Source: Chloroflexota bacterium (GTDB lineage: Bacteria; Chloroflexota; UBA11872). Taken from it: a stretch of DNA of 64,000 nt. The position numbers and the translations under genes are program-made. Where the stretch lies: positions 186,001 through 250,000 of the forward strand of contig JAJEDE010000025.1 of the NCBI GenBank assembly GCA_022821645.1. The letters are read 5' to 3'. This document shows, in pieces, positions 8,812-17,313 of this stretch. Under the pieces are notes generated by a model that was given only the letters and a program-made list of their open reading frames with translations, had not been told where the DNA came from and made no database searches. Position 1 is the first letter of the stretch. Each line of letters begins with the position of its first letter.

Positions 8812-9021
8812 TCAGGCCCGATTGAAGCTGTCTCGGTCAACGCCAAGGTCCCGGATGATCGCTCGGATCGTCCCGGTCCGGAGGTCCTTGCCACCCCAGT
8901 TTGGAATCGTGGTCCGCGTCCCGGTCGCGGGATTTCGCCAAATCTCGTGCGAACCCCGCGACTGGCGGTCGAACTCGCAGCCCAGCGACCTCAACTTGCG
9001 GGTCAACTCCCGATAGGTCAA
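8812..9021 (-). CDS. hicA: HicA-family toxin (second module)
   Basis: This 69-residue HicA has YRELTRKLRSLGCEF, then RGSHEIWRNP with the catalytic histidine at residue 25, then TIPNWGGKDLRTGTIRAIIRDLG. It differs strongly from the HicA at 8077 (ritual positions such as G-S-H and GT.R.I.R are shared, little else), so this is not a recent duplication. Its ATG overlaps the stop of the HicB upstream by 4 bases (ATGA, 9018-9021), so translation is coupled. The conserved P.H of the other copy is replaced by PNWGGKDL, the form seen in the other common HicA subtype. Confidence 0.87.
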   Translation of the reverse strand: MTYRELTRKLRSLGCEFDRQSRGSHEIWRNPATGTRTTIPNWGGKDLRTGTIRAIIRDLGVDRDSFNRA

Positions 9022-9254
9022 ACCGCTACGACGAGCTCCCCGGCTCCAGCGATAGCTGCGGGGAGTTCATCGCCGTGCTCTTCGCAAGATGCAATAAAGT
9101 CCGCGGCCACGCCTTCCAGGTTGAACACGGCCTCCTCGGCCGTAGGGCCCCAGGCCCGGCAACCCGGCAGAATTGGCACTTCCGCCAGGTACATGCCCTC
9201 CGTTTCGTCGGATGGCGCTCGCAGCACATACGGCAGCTTGTACTGCATCGGCAT
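9018..9254 (-). CDS. hicB: HicB-family antitoxin (second module)
   Basis: The protein has 78 residues: LPYVLRAPSDETEGMYLAEV, then PILPGCRAWGPTAEEAVFNLEGVAADFI. The EVP.LPGC.A.G.T.EEA pattern is the standard HicB fold, and the remaining acidic helix would contact HicA. The ATG at 9254 follows AGAAGGTG. Together with the next gene it forms a complete hicB-hicA operon independent of the module at 8077-8509, with the same order (antitoxin first). Confidence 0.87.
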   Translation of the reverse strand: MPMQYKLPYVLRAPSDETEGMYLAEVPILPGCRAWGPTAEEAVFNLEGVAADFIASCEEHGDELPAAIAGAGELVVAV

Positions 9255-9334
9255 GCTTCACCTTCTGGCGGTGCGGGCGTCAATCACCAAGATACTGCGT
9301 GAGCAGTCCCGAGGCTACGAATTCCGTTCGCAGT

Positions 9335-9395
9335 GAGCCTGTCCTGAGCGTGTCGAAGTGGCCGCCCCGGAGCCCGTCCGAGGCCCGTGTCGAAC
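9335..9395. repeat. REP-like dispersed repeat copies (two families)
   Basis: Positions 9335-9360 carry one copy of the CCTGAGCSTGTCGAAG family. It is followed by a partial copy of the GAGGCCCGTGTCGAACCA family at about 9373-9391. Other members occur at 11129, 15709, 15823, 15934, 16948, 16988, 41153, 41442 and 41718. All are intergenic. The stretch 9255-9548 otherwise holds only pyrimidine-rich non-coding sequence. Confidence 0.7.
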
Positions 9396-9548
9396 CAAAC
9401 CCCCGGATGCGGCAACCACCCCTCTTTCTCCCCATCTCACTTCTCTACCCTCTCACCTCTCCCCTTCCACCCCCTCTCCCCTTCCGCAAGAGCAACCACC
9501 CCCGCCTATGCAAAAATCCCCCACCAGCGGCCCCCCGGAGCCCTCCCT

Positions 9549-11105
9549 ATGCCCACCACCTGGCCCGGCGCCGCACCCCCATTCCACGTCGCCCCCGGCT
9601 ACCACCCCTTCGTCGACCACCGCTACGTCCACGCCGGCCGCGCCCGCTGGCTCGACGCCGCCGGCCACGAACCAAACTTCTGGGACCGCGTCCCCGGCCC
9701 CGACTGGCTCACCGGCGCCCACCAGGCCGTCCCCCACGGCATCCGCCTCCAACTCCAACCCGCCCAGAGAACCGACCCCTTCATCCGCGGCGACCAACCC
9801 TGGGAAAACTGGATCGTCGACAGCGTCTACACCCTCATCCACGAGGGCGGCCGCTACCGACTCTGGTACGAAGCCGCTCCCGAAGACCTCTACCACCCCC
9901 AGCGCCGCCAACACCTCCCCGCCCGCGACATCTGGGGCGTCGTCCTTTGTTACGCCGAATCCGACGACGGCGTCACCTGGCGCAAACCTGAGTTGGGCCT
10001 CCAGGAGTACAACGGCTCCCGCGCCAACAACATCGTCCTCGGCCGCCAGCTCGCCGGACCCCGCGGGCTCATGGGCGCCGCCGTATTTCGCGACGACACC
10101 GCCCCCGCCCACCAGCGCTACAAGTGCATGTTCATGGGCAAGACTGGTCAGGTCCCCGGCCTCGAAGAGCTGCCCCACCCCGGCACCCCAATCGATCCCA
10201 TGACCCGGCACCACGGTCAAACCGCCATCTTCGCCGCCACCTCGCCCGACGGCCTCGGCTGGACCGTGCACGAGCAGCCCATCGCCTGGCACTTCGCCGA
10301 TACCGGCAGCGTCGCCCAGTGGGATCCCGCCCTCCAGCGCTACGTCTGGTACACCCGCGGCTGGAGCTGGGGCCGCCGCACCATCGCCCGCGCCGAAACC
10401 GCCGACTTTCACCACTGGCCCCTCGCCACCCCCCTCGTCGTCGCCTCGCCTATTGAGACCCCGTGGACCGACGTCTACACCAACGCCAAAACCACCTACC
10501 CCGGCGACCCCTCAACCCACCTCATGTTCCCCACCGTCTACGACCGTTCGGGCGACACCACCTCCGTCGTCGCCCTTGCCAGCGCCGACAACATCGGCTG
10601 GAGCGCCATCCCCGGCGGCCCCTGCCTGCAGCCCGGCCCCCGCGGATCCGTCGATGGCGGCTGCGTCTTCGCCGGCACCGGGCTCGTGGAACTGCCCGGC
10701 GACCGCATCGGCATCCCCTACGGAGCCTTCCCCGCCCCCCACAAACACCCCCCGCCCGGCCATGGCGAAGGCATCGCCTGGGCCACCTGGTCCCGCGGCC
10801 GCCTCGCCGGCCTCGTCGCCGACGAACACGCCGAATTCTGGACCCCACCCCTCCACCTCCACGGCCAAACCCTCCACCTCAACGCCAGGACCGAAGACAG
10901 CGGCTCCATCCGAGTCGAACTCCAGGACGAAACCTTCACCCCCCTCGACGGCTTCCACCTGGACCAATCCACCCCCCTCACCGGCGACCACCTGGACGCC
11001 CCCATCACCTGGGGCGAAACCACCAGAATCCCCACCACCCGCCCCCTAGTGCTTCGATTTCAGATGAACCGCGCCACCCTCTACGGCTTCGAGATCACCC
11101 CCTAA
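9549..11105 (+). CDS. Five-bladed beta-propeller glycosidase-like protein
   Basis: The protein has 518 residues counted from the ATG at 9549. The frame extends 54 codons upstream, but that part is pyrimidine-rich repeat sequence. Repeated blades carry motifs typical of glycoside-hydrolase-type propellers: WENWIVDSVYTLIHEGGRYR, LCYAESDDGVTWRKPELG, WDPALQRYVWYTRGW and the final VELPGDRIGIPYG. The C-terminal 90 residues form a beta-sandwich-like module (GSIRVELQD, then TRPLVLRFQMNRATLYGFEI). Such proteins are common in planctomycete-like and marine heterotroph genomes and are related in architecture to GH32/GH43/sialidase propellers. Substrate and activity are unknown, and no signal peptide is visible. 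A decayed copy of the last 75 bases lies just downstream. Confidence 0.75.
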   Translation: MPTTWPGAAPPFHVAPGYHPFVDHRYVHAGRARWLDAAGHEPNFWDRVPGPDWLTGAHQAVPHGIRLQLQPAQRTDPFIRGDQPWENWIVDSVYTLIHEGGRYRLWYEAAPEDLYHPQRRQHLPARDIWGVVLCYAESDDGVTWRKPELGLQEYNGSRANNIVLGRQLAGPRGLMGAAVFRDDTAPAHQRYKCMFMGKTGQVPGLEELPHPGTPIDPMTRHHGQTAIFAATSPDGLGWTVHEQPIAWHFADTGSVAQWDPALQRYVWYTRGWSWGRRTIARAETADFHHWPLATPLVVASPIETPWTDVYTNAKTTYPGDPSTHLMFPTVYDRSGDTTSVVALASADNIGWSAIPGGPCLQPGPRGSVDGGCVFAGTGLVELPGDRIGIPYGAFPAPHKHPPPGHGEGIAWATWSRGRLAGLVADEHAEFWTPPLHLHGQTLHLNARTEDSGSIRVELQDETFTPLDGFHLDQSTPLTGDHLDAPITWGETTRIPTTRPLVLRFQMNRATLYGFEITP

Positions 11106-11128
11106 ACCACAACGTCATCCCCGCGCAG

Positions 11129-11155
11129 AGCCTGCCCTGAGCCTGTCGAAGGGCG
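11129..11155. repeat. REP-like dispersed repeat copy
   Basis: This is one copy of the GCCTGCCCTGAGCCTGTCGA family, 23 bases after the propeller gene, between that gene and its decayed 3' remnant. Confidence 0.7.
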
Positions 11156-11236
11156 GGGACCCAGCAGCAACCAACCAAATCCAGCGCAACCTGCCACCCG
11201 ATCTCCTTGCAAACCAAGCCCTTGATCCATCTCCTC

Positions 11237-11311
11237 CCCACCACCCGCCCCCTCACCCTCCGCTTCCACCTCAACCGCGCCACCCTCTTCGGCTTCGAAG
11301 TCGTGGCCTAG
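11237..11311 (+). pseudogene. Remnant of the 3' end of a second propeller gene
   Basis: Read in frame, this stretch gives PTTRPLTLRFHLNRATLFGF followed by EVVA and a stop. It aligns without gaps to the last 24 residues of the gene ending at 11105 (PTTRPLVLRFQMNRATLYGF, EITP, stop). No upstream part of a second gene remains: the sequence before it is unrelated and carries a REP copy. The divergence is mainly conservative, so this was probably once the end of a functional paralogue, since lost by deletion. The rest of 11312-11484 shows nothing I recognise. Confidence 0.7.
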
Positions 11312-11484
11312 CGCTTAATCCCTTGTATGTTCCGGCCGCCTTGGATCGACCAAGGTCATAGTGAGCGGGCCGGGACAGACCGAATATCTCTGGGTCCAGC
11401 GAGACCGCAGGTGAGCAGGGTCGTCCCGGCCTAGACGCTGCCGCAAAGGTCTCCCGGGGCAGCCGCAAGAGCAGTGCAGACGGC

Positions 11485-12882
11485 CTACCGCAGCAGCTTG
11501 TTCACCCCGTTCAGCCCCGCCACCTTGTACGCCTCCGCGAACGTCGGATAGTTGAAAATCGTCTCCACGAAATAGTCAATCGTCCCGCCAAGCTGCATGA
11601 CCGCCTGCCCGATGTGCAGCAACTCGCTCGCCTGGCTGCCGAAAATATGCACTCCCAGCACCTTCCGCGTCTCCGGGTCGAACAGCAATTTCAAAATCCC
11701 GAAGTCGTCCCCGATAATCGCCCCGCGCGCAATCTCCTTGTACCGCGCCACCCCGCTCTCGTAGGCCATGCCCGCGCTCGTCAACTGTTCCTCGGTCTTC
11801 CCTATCAGGGCAATCTCCGGAATCGTATAAATCCCGATCGGCAGCTCGTCGTCGTCCATCTCCGGGCACTCCATCCCCAGCGCGTGCAGAGCCGCCAGCC
11901 GTCCCTGCTCGGCGGACGTCGAAGCCAGTGCCGGCTGCCCGATCACGTCGCCGACGGCGTAGATGTGCTCCACGTCCGTCTGGAAATGCTGGTTCACCTT
12001 CAGTCGCCCACGGGAGTCTGCCTCCAGCCCCGCCGCGTCCAGGTTCAGCAGGCCCGTGGCGCCGTGACGCCCGATCGAATACATCACCAGGTTGCTCACG
12101 ACCTTGGCGCCGGTTTCCAGCACGGTCACCGGCCGTCCCCGCGCGTCCAACTCCACGCTGGACACGTTGTGCCCCAGCCGCAGCGTGATCCCGTCCTCCC
12201 GCATCCGGTACTTCAGCGCTTCGCCAATCTCCTCGTCCACCATCTCCAGCAGATCGCGGCGACCGTCGATCAGCGTCACCGCCACCCCCAGCGTCGCGAA
12301 AATACTGGCGTACTCCGTCCCGATCACCCCGGCCCCAACCACGGTCATCGACTTCGGAATCGAGTGCAGGTCCAGGATCCCGTCGCTGTCCACCACCCGC
12401 TCCCTGTCGAACGGGATGTGTGCCGGGCGCGCCGGACGCGACCCTGTGGCCAGGATCACCTTGTCGGCGCGCAACTCCAGGATGGAGTTTTCGGTGTGCA
12501 CCGCAACCGTGTGCGGGTCCTCAAAGTGCGCAATGCCGTTCAGCATGTCGATGTCATTACGCAAGAACCCGTCGCGAACCACGTCCACCTCGGACTGCAC
12601 CACCTGCGCCGTGCGTCGCAACAGGTCGTCCATCGTCACGTTCGTCATCACCCGGTACGCCGCCCCGTAGAACGCCCGCTGCCCCACCCCGGTCACGTGA
12701 ATCACGGCCTCGCGCAGCGTCTTGGAGGGAATCGTCCCGCGATGCACGGCCTGCCCGCCCACATATCGCTGGCGGTCGATGGTTACGACCCGTTTGCCCA
12801 CCTTGGCGGCCTGAATCGCCGCCCGCCGCCCCGCCGGACCCGTCCCGATAATGACGATGTCGTACCGCTCGGGCTCTCTCAT
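11485..12882 (-). CDS. sthA: Soluble pyridine nucleotide transhydrogenase (SthA-like flavoprotein)
   Basis: This is a 465-residue FAD flavoprotein that equilibrates NADH and NADPH in the cytosol. GTGPAG at residues 13-18 binds FAD and VGAGVIGTEYASI near 180 binds NAD(P). The position that holds the redox disulfide in dihydrolipoamide dehydrogenase reads VGGQAVHRGTIPSK, with neither cysteine. The GTIPSKTLREAV stretch matches SthA rather than lipoamide dehydrogenase or mercuric reductase. The C-terminal interface domain (TIPEIALIGKTEEQL, then NYPTFAEAYKVA) is intact. The start at 12882 sits just before the Rossmann strand YDIVIIG. It is followed upstream by hairpin repeats and then aconitase on the same strand, a plausible central-metabolism neighbourhood. 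Confidence 0.88.
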   Translation of the reverse strand: MREPERYDIVIIGTGPAGRRAAIQAAKVGKRVVTIDRQRYVGGQAVHRGTIPSKTLREAVIHVTGVGQRAFYGAAYRVMTNVTMDDLLRRTAQVVQSEVDVVRDGFLRNDIDMLNGIAHFEDPHTVAVHTENSILELRADKVILATGSRPARPAHIPFDRERVVDSDGILDLHSIPKSMTVVGAGVIGTEYASIFATLGVAVTLIDGRRDLLEMVDEEIGEALKYRMREDGITLRLGHNVSSVELDARGRPVTVLETGAKVVSNLVMYSIGRHGATGLLNLDAAGLEADSRGRLKVNQHFQTDVEHIYAVGDVIGQPALASTSAEQGRLAALHALGMECPEMDDDELPIGIYTIPEIALIGKTEEQLTSAGMAYESGVARYKEIARGAIIGDDFGILKLLFDPETRKVLGVHIFGSQASELLHIGQAVMQLGGTIDYFVETIFNYPTFAEAYKVAGLNGVNKLLR

Positions 12883-12900
12883 CTAGTCGAAGGCCGGTCT

Positions 12901-13047
12901 TTCCCCCTCTCCCCATGGGAGAGAGTTGGGGTGAGGGTCTTCCGGTCGAGACGCCGTCGGTGTCGCAACTGCTCAGATGGCCGCGCCCGCCACGCAACGC
13001 CCTCTTTCTCCCTCTCCCTTGAGGGAGAGGGCTGGGGTGAGGGTGGC
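12901..13047. repeat. Two copies of a GGGGTGAGGG hairpin repeat between aconitase and sthA
   Basis: Copies at about 12901-12940 and 13013-13047 share the form CCCTCTCCC-short loop-GGGAGAG followed by TTGGGGTGAGGG or CTGGGGTGAGGG. Each can fold as a hairpin. A third, partial copy overlaps the 5' end of the phosphatidyltransferase gene near 54160-54195. The remainder of 12883-13212 has no gene. Confidence 0.65.
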
Positions 13048-13212
13048 TGCCGGGGTCCCGCAACCATGCCCGAACACAGCATTCCCCAGTCGAACTCCTC
13101 TTCGCAGGCAGACCGGCTGAGGCCGATCAAGCCAAACGCCGGCTCCTCCGCGCCTCGCATTCTCCGAGGGCCTGGGGTCATGGTCCGGCAACCTGCGTAT
13201 CGGTGCGACAGG

Positions 13213-15507
13213 CTAACCACCTGCCGCGCGAATCAGATTAAGCGCCGATCCCGCCCAAAACCACCGAATCTGCTCGTCGTTCAGCGTGTGATTCAGCCGG
13301 ATCGTCGCTGTCGACCCGTCCGAATGCTCCAGCGTCGCCGTCACCGGCCTTCCAGGCGCCAGCTCACCCACGTCGTTCAGCGTGATCCGATCGTCGATCT
13401 CGATCCGCTCGAAATCGTCCGCATCCTCGAACGTCAGCGGCAGCAGCCCCTGTTTCTTCAGGTTCGCCTCGTGAATCCGCGCAAAGCTCCGCACGATAAT
13501 CGCCCCGCCGCCCGTATGCCGCGGTGACATCGCCGCGTGCTCCCGGCTGCTGCCCTCGCCGTAATTCTGGTCGCCCACCGCCACCCAGGTGATGCCCTGC
13601 CGCTGGTAGTACGTGGCGATATCCGCCAGCGGCTCGTCGTCCTCGCCCGTCTCCGTGTTGTAGCCGGCGCCCGCCTCGTCGCCGAACGCGTTGTTGGCCC
13701 CGATGAACATGTTGTCGCTGATATTCGTCAGGTGCCCCCGGTACCGCAGCCACCGCCCCGCCGGCGAAATCGCGTCCGTCGTGCACTGACCCGTCGCCTT
13801 CAGCAGCACCGGCATTCCCTGGAACTGCTCCGCCGACCGCTCCGGAAACGGCGCCAGCGCCTCCAGCCGCTCGCTCTCCGGATCGATCGCCACCGTCACC
13901 TCGTCCGGATTTTCCGCCGGCGGCTCATAGCCGTACCGCTGCCCGATAAACCCGTCCGACGGAATGTCCGCCGCCGGCCCCGGCGGCTCCAGCACAAACG
14001 CATCCCCGTTGTCCCCGCCCACCGGCGAAGCCGTCGGGTCGGCCGAAAGCCGCCCGCCCAGCGCAAACGCCACGGCCACTTCCGGACTCGTCAGGAACGA
14101 GAACGTATTCGGACTCCCATCATTCCGCCGCGGGAAATTCCGGTTGAACGACGAAACGATCGAATTCCGCTTCGGCGGGTCGCCCTCGCGCGCCGGCGTA
14201 ATGTCGTCCCGCCGCCACTGCCCGATGCACGGACCGCACGCGTTCGCCAGCACCACCGCCCCGATCGACTCCAGGTCCTGCAACTGCCCGTCCCGCTCGA
14301 TCGTCGCCCGCACCATCTCCGAACCCGGCGTCACCAGGAACGGAATTCGCGCCTTCGCCCCCCGCGCCGCCGCCTGCCGCGCCAGGTCCGCCGCCCGCGA
14401 AATGTCCTCGTACGAGGAGTTCGTGCAACTCCCCACCAGCGCCGCCGAAATGTCCTCCGGATATCCCTCGTCCGCCGCCGCTTGCGCCAACTCCGAGATC
14501 GGCCGCGCCAGGTCCGGCCGGTGCGGCCCCACCACGTGCGGCTCCAACTCCGAGAGATCGATCTCGACCACCTGCTCGAAGTACCGCTCCGGCTCCGCCA
14601 GCACCTCCGCGTCCGCCGTCAGCAGGTCCCGGTTCGCGTCCGCCAGCCCGGCCAGCTCGTCGCGTTCCGTCGCCCGCAGGTACGCCGCCATCCGCTCGTC
14701 GTAGCCGAACACCGAGGTCGTGGCGCCCAGTTCAGCGCCCATGTTCGTAATCGTCGCCTTGCCCGTGCAGGCCAGCGATGCCGCGCCCTCACCGAAGTAC
14801 TCCACGATCCGGTTCGTCCCGCCGCTCGTCGTCAGCAGGCCGGCCACCTTCAAAATCACGTCCTTCGGCGCCGTCCAGCCCGAAAGCTCGCCGGTCAGGT
14901 GTACGCCGATACCCTTCGGGTGCAGCACCTCCCACGGGAAATCCACCATCACGTCCACCGCGTCCGCCCCGCCCACGCCGCAGGCCAGCATCCCCAGCCC
15001 GCCCGCGTTCGGCGTATGCGAATCCGTGCCGATCATCAGCCCGCCCGGAAACGCGTAGTTCTCCAGCACCACCTGGTGAATGATTCCCGACCCCGGCGCC
15101 CAGAACCCGATTCCGTACTTGGCCGACACGCTCTTCAGGAACGCGTACACCTCGTTGTTCTCCAGCAGCGCCTGTTGCAGGTCGGGGTCCGCCCCGCTGT
15201 AGGCCCGGATCAGGTGATCGCAATGCACCGTCGAGGGCACCGCCGCGCTGTCCCGTTCCGCCAGCATGAACTGCAACAACGCCATCTGCGCCGTCGCGTC
15301 CTGCATCGCCACCCGGTCCGGCCGCAGCTGCAGGTAGCTCTCGCCCGCAACCAGTTCCTGCCCGGCCGGATCGTCCAGGTGCCCGTACAGCACCTTCTCC
15401 GTCAACGTCAGCGGCCGTCCCAGCCGCCCCCGCACCACTGCCAGCCGCTCTCGCATGGCGGCATAAATGCCCTCGATCAGTTCCGGCGTCGACTCAATCT
15501 CCGGCAT
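13213..15507 (-). CDS. acn: Aconitate hydratase, mitochondrial-type
   Basis: The enzyme interconverts citrate and isocitrate in the TCA cycle using a 4Fe-4S cluster. About 764 residues are counted from the ATG at 15507 (the frame runs 12 codons further to 15543). GGGGAG lies upstream of the inner ATG. Cluster ligands are visible as VGSCTNSSYED and NACGPCIGQW, and the substrate-binding GTDSHTPNAGGLG motif is intact. The C-terminal swivel domain (NYGEGSSREHAAMSPRH) is present. The overall sequence follows the mitochondrial/ACO2 type rather than AcnA/IRP or AcnB. The length is typical for that type. It lies directly upstream of sthA on the same strand, separated by 330 bases of hairpin repeats. 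Confidence 0.93.
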   Translation of the reverse strand: MPEIESTPELIEGIYAAMRERLAVVRGRLGRPLTLTEKVLYGHLDDPAGQELVAGESYLQLRPDRVAMQDATAQMALLQFMLAERDSAAVPSTVHCDHLIRAYSGADPDLQQALLENNEVYAFLKSVSAKYGIGFWAPGSGIIHQVVLENYAFPGGLMIGTDSHTPNAGGLGMLACGVGGADAVDVMVDFPWEVLHPKGIGVHLTGELSGWTAPKDVILKVAGLLTTSGGTNRIVEYFGEGAASLACTGKATITNMGAELGATTSVFGYDERMAAYLRATERDELAGLADANRDLLTADAEVLAEPERYFEQVVEIDLSELEPHVVGPHRPDLARPISELAQAAADEGYPEDISAALVGSCTNSSYEDISRAADLARQAAARGAKARIPFLVTPGSEMVRATIERDGQLQDLESIGAVVLANACGPCIGQWRRDDITPAREGDPPKRNSIVSSFNRNFPRRNDGSPNTFSFLTSPEVAVAFALGGRLSADPTASPVGGDNGDAFVLEPPGPAADIPSDGFIGQRYGYEPPAENPDEVTVAIDPESERLEALAPFPERSAEQFQGMPVLLKATGQCTTDAISPAGRWLRYRGHLTNISDNMFIGANNAFGDEAGAGYNTETGEDDEPLADIATYYQRQGITWVAVGDQNYGEGSSREHAAMSPRHTGGGAIIVRSFARIHEANLKKQGLLPLTFEDADDFERIEIDDRITLNDVGELAPGRPVTATLEHSDGSTATIRLNHTLNDEQIRWFWAGSALNLIRAAGG

Positions 15508-15579
15508 AACGGCTGACGCTCCCCTGACACCCGGCGTGGCCATCCGCCGGCGCCCCCAATTCTAGTGCCCGCGCCAGCT

Positions 15580-16080
15580 GTCATTCCGAACACAGCGCAG
15601 CGAAGCGAGGAATCCCGCCATCTCTCCCGCCCACCCCCGCCCAATCTTCCGTAGGGGCGGGTCTCTGACCCGCCCGTCTTCCGGTCGAGGCCACCCGTGC
15701 AACCGTTCGTGGTGAGCCGGGCCGGAGTCTCTCGGAGGCCCGTGTCGAACCACCCTCCGCCATCCCGGCGTCCCCGGCCGGGATCCAGCAGCAACCACCT
15801 ACCGAACCCCACCCAGCGTCTCTGGTGAGCCTGTCGAACCACACCCCTGGCAACCCAGCCAGACCAAATGCTCCCAACCTCCCCCTCCGCACTCTCAAAT
15901 CTCACTCCTCTTCGCTCACTCCTTCCTCTCGCCGTTCGTGGTGAGCCGGGCCATAGTCTTCCGGAGGCCCGTGTCGAACCACACCCCGCCCAATGCGGCA
16001 ACCAACTTTCCTTCTCCCCCCTCTCACTTCTCTACCCTCTCCCCACCCCCTTCCCCTCCCCGCCTTACTCCAAGTACCAT
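15580..16080. repeat. REP-like repeat cluster between aconitase and the abrB/PIN pair
   Basis: The 556 bases between the two genes contain several intergenic repeat families and no gene. There are two copies of CGTTCGTGGTGAGCCGGGCC...AGGCCCGTGTCGAACCAC (15709-15755 and 15934-15980), each an imperfect palindrome. There is a GTAGGGGCGGGTCTCTGACC hairpin (about 15650), a GAGCCTGTCGAACCAC copy (15825), and pyrimidine-rich filler (16005-16075). Confidence 0.7.
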
Positions 16081-16099
16081 TCAAGTAAGGAGACCCCTC

Positions 16100-16351
16100 A
16101 TGATCGTCAAAATCACCTCCAAGCGTCAGGTCACCTTCCCCAAGCACGTGCTGGACGAACTGGGCGTAGGTCCCGGCGACCGGCTGGAACTGCTGGAAGG
16201 TCCCGACGGCTACATCCTGCGCCCCAGGCGCATCGACTACTCCAAGCTCGGAACCCTCGCCGACAAGATCAAGCCCGGCACCCCCCCGTTCGACATCCGC
16301 AAATTCCGGGACGAACGGGAACAAGGGCGCGGCCCTGCGCCCCGGAAGTGA
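16100..16351 (+). CDS. AbrB/MazE-type antitoxin
   Basis: The protein has 83 residues. The N-terminal 45 form a swapped-hairpin AbrB domain: MIVKITSKRQVTFPKHVLDE, then LGVGPGDRLELLE and YILRPRR. The rest is a basic, flexible tail suited to toxin binding. The ATG at 16100 has AAGGAG 7 bases upstream. The longer frame to 15938 runs through repeat DNA and is not real. The stop overlaps the GTG of the PIN-domain gene (GTGA, 16348-16351). AbrB-plus-PIN pairs are a well-known VapBC-type arrangement in which the antitoxin dimer also represses its own promoter. Confidence 0.85.
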   Translation: MIVKITSKRQVTFPKHVLDELGVGPGDRLELLEGPDGYILRPRRIDYSKLGTLADKIKPGTPPFDIRKFRDEREQGRGPAPRK

Positions 16352-16794
16352 CCGCGACCGACAGGCTTGGCAACGGCGCCCTGGCCGGCACGACCCGTCG
16401 CTACGGAGTCGACACCTCAATCCTCGTCAGACTGGTTGTGCGGGAGCCGAAAGCGGACTTCGAGCGCTGTCTCAACCGGCTGAGCGATCTGGTCGACGAA
16501 CGGGGATGCGAGATGTTCGCGTCCAATCAGGCCATTGGCGAAGCCTACGCGGCCCTCATCCACCACTACGACCTTTCCAGCGCCGACGCCCGCGCCGGCC
16601 TCCACACCACCCTCACCAGCGGCCTCGTCGCCCCGCTCAGCGGCCACGCCGTCCTCCAGTCCCTCACGGCCTCCGGCGGCCCCGGCCTCTTCGACCGCCT
16701 CATCGCCAACGACTACGCCCTTGCCGGCATCGACACCCTCACCCTCGACCGCCAAATGGCCACCCTCCCCCACGTCGCCCTCATCTCCGACTAA
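16348..16794 (+). CDS. PIN-domain toxin (VapC-like ribonuclease)
   Basis: The protein has 148 residues counted from a GTG at 16348 that overlaps the antitoxin stop. The PIN acidic residues are in the usual order: D22 in YGVDTSILVRL, E65 in NQAIGEAYAAL, D116 in GLFDRLIANDYAL and D134 near the end (LTLDRQM). Length and order fit VapC toxins, which cleave tRNA or rRNA in a metal-dependent manner. The first 18 residues are not conserved, so an alternative downstream start is possible. The second half is much more GC-rich in third positions than the first half. Confidence 0.83.
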   Translation: MTATDRLGNGALAGTTRRYGVDTSILVRLVVREPKADFERCLNRLSDLVDERGCEMFASNQAIGEAYAALIHHYDLSSADARAGLHTTLTSGLVAPLSGHAVLQSLTASGGPGLFDRLIANDYALAGIDTLTLDRQMATLPHVALISD

Positions 16795-16799
16795 TCGCC

Positions 16800-17030
16800 C
16801 CACCCCCCATTCGTGCTGAGCCCTCTCGTGTAGGGCCCGGTTTGTAACCGGCCTCTTCCGGTCGAGGCGGTCCGCAAAAGCGTTCATCGTCAGCCCTCTC
16901 CCGTAGGGCCAGCGTCCCCAACCCGCCCGTCTTCCGTTCGCGCCCCTCGCAGAACCGTTCGTGGTGAGCCGGGCCTGAGTCTCTCGGAGAACCTGCCCTG
17001 AGCCTGTCGAATGGGGAATCTCGCCTTATC
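16800..17030. repeat. REP-like repeat cluster
   Basis: Further copies of the families at 15580-16080: hairpin-forming TGTAGGGCCCGGTTTGTAAC (16828-16860), CGTTCGTGGTGAGCCGGGCC (16956-16975) and GAACCTGCCCTGAGCCTGTC (16988-17008). No gene is visible from 16795 to 17313. The second half of that gap holds the duplicated blocks listed separately. Confidence 0.65.
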
Positions 17031-17075
17031 CGCCCCACCGCCCATTGCCCCGCCTCCACCACCCCAACTCGCCCC

Positions 17076-17158
17076 AAACCCTCCGTCCCCACGAAACCCA
17101 CCTCCCCAACATCCACCGCCACACCCCCTGACCCTACGACCCAACCTTCAACCCACCT
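17076..17158. repeat. Duplicated 83-bp block upstream of the first propeller/LRR gene (copy A)
   Basis: This block is nearly identical to 19521-19603. Both begin AAACCCTCCGTCCCCACGAA and end CTTCAACCCACCT, have the same length and differ at only a few positions. It marks the left part of a tandem duplication that also includes the 50-bp box and the gene that follows. Confidence 0.8.
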
Positions 17159-17241
17159 GTAGTCAGCTGAGTTCACCTGCTTGGACACGGCCAGGAACCT
17201 CATGCTATTCGCCAACCCTAGGATTTCCGCCAGGGCCCCAG

Positions 17242-17291
17242 ACTCAATGGAACGATTGCGATCCAACCTGCGTATATATTTCGTGACCGCT
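17242..17291 (+). promoter_or_regulatory. Conserved 50-bp upstream box (copy A)
   Basis: Starts ACTCAATGGAACGATTGCG, continues through an AT-rich core (CGTATATATTT) and ends CGTGACCGCT. The matching copy at 19710-19759 has the same length with differences mainly in the middle. Its retention ahead of two diverged paralogues suggests a promoter or operator, with the TATATAT core as a possible -10 region. Confidence 0.5.
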
Positions 17292-17313
17292 CACGCACGG
17301 CAACGCCCGGCGG

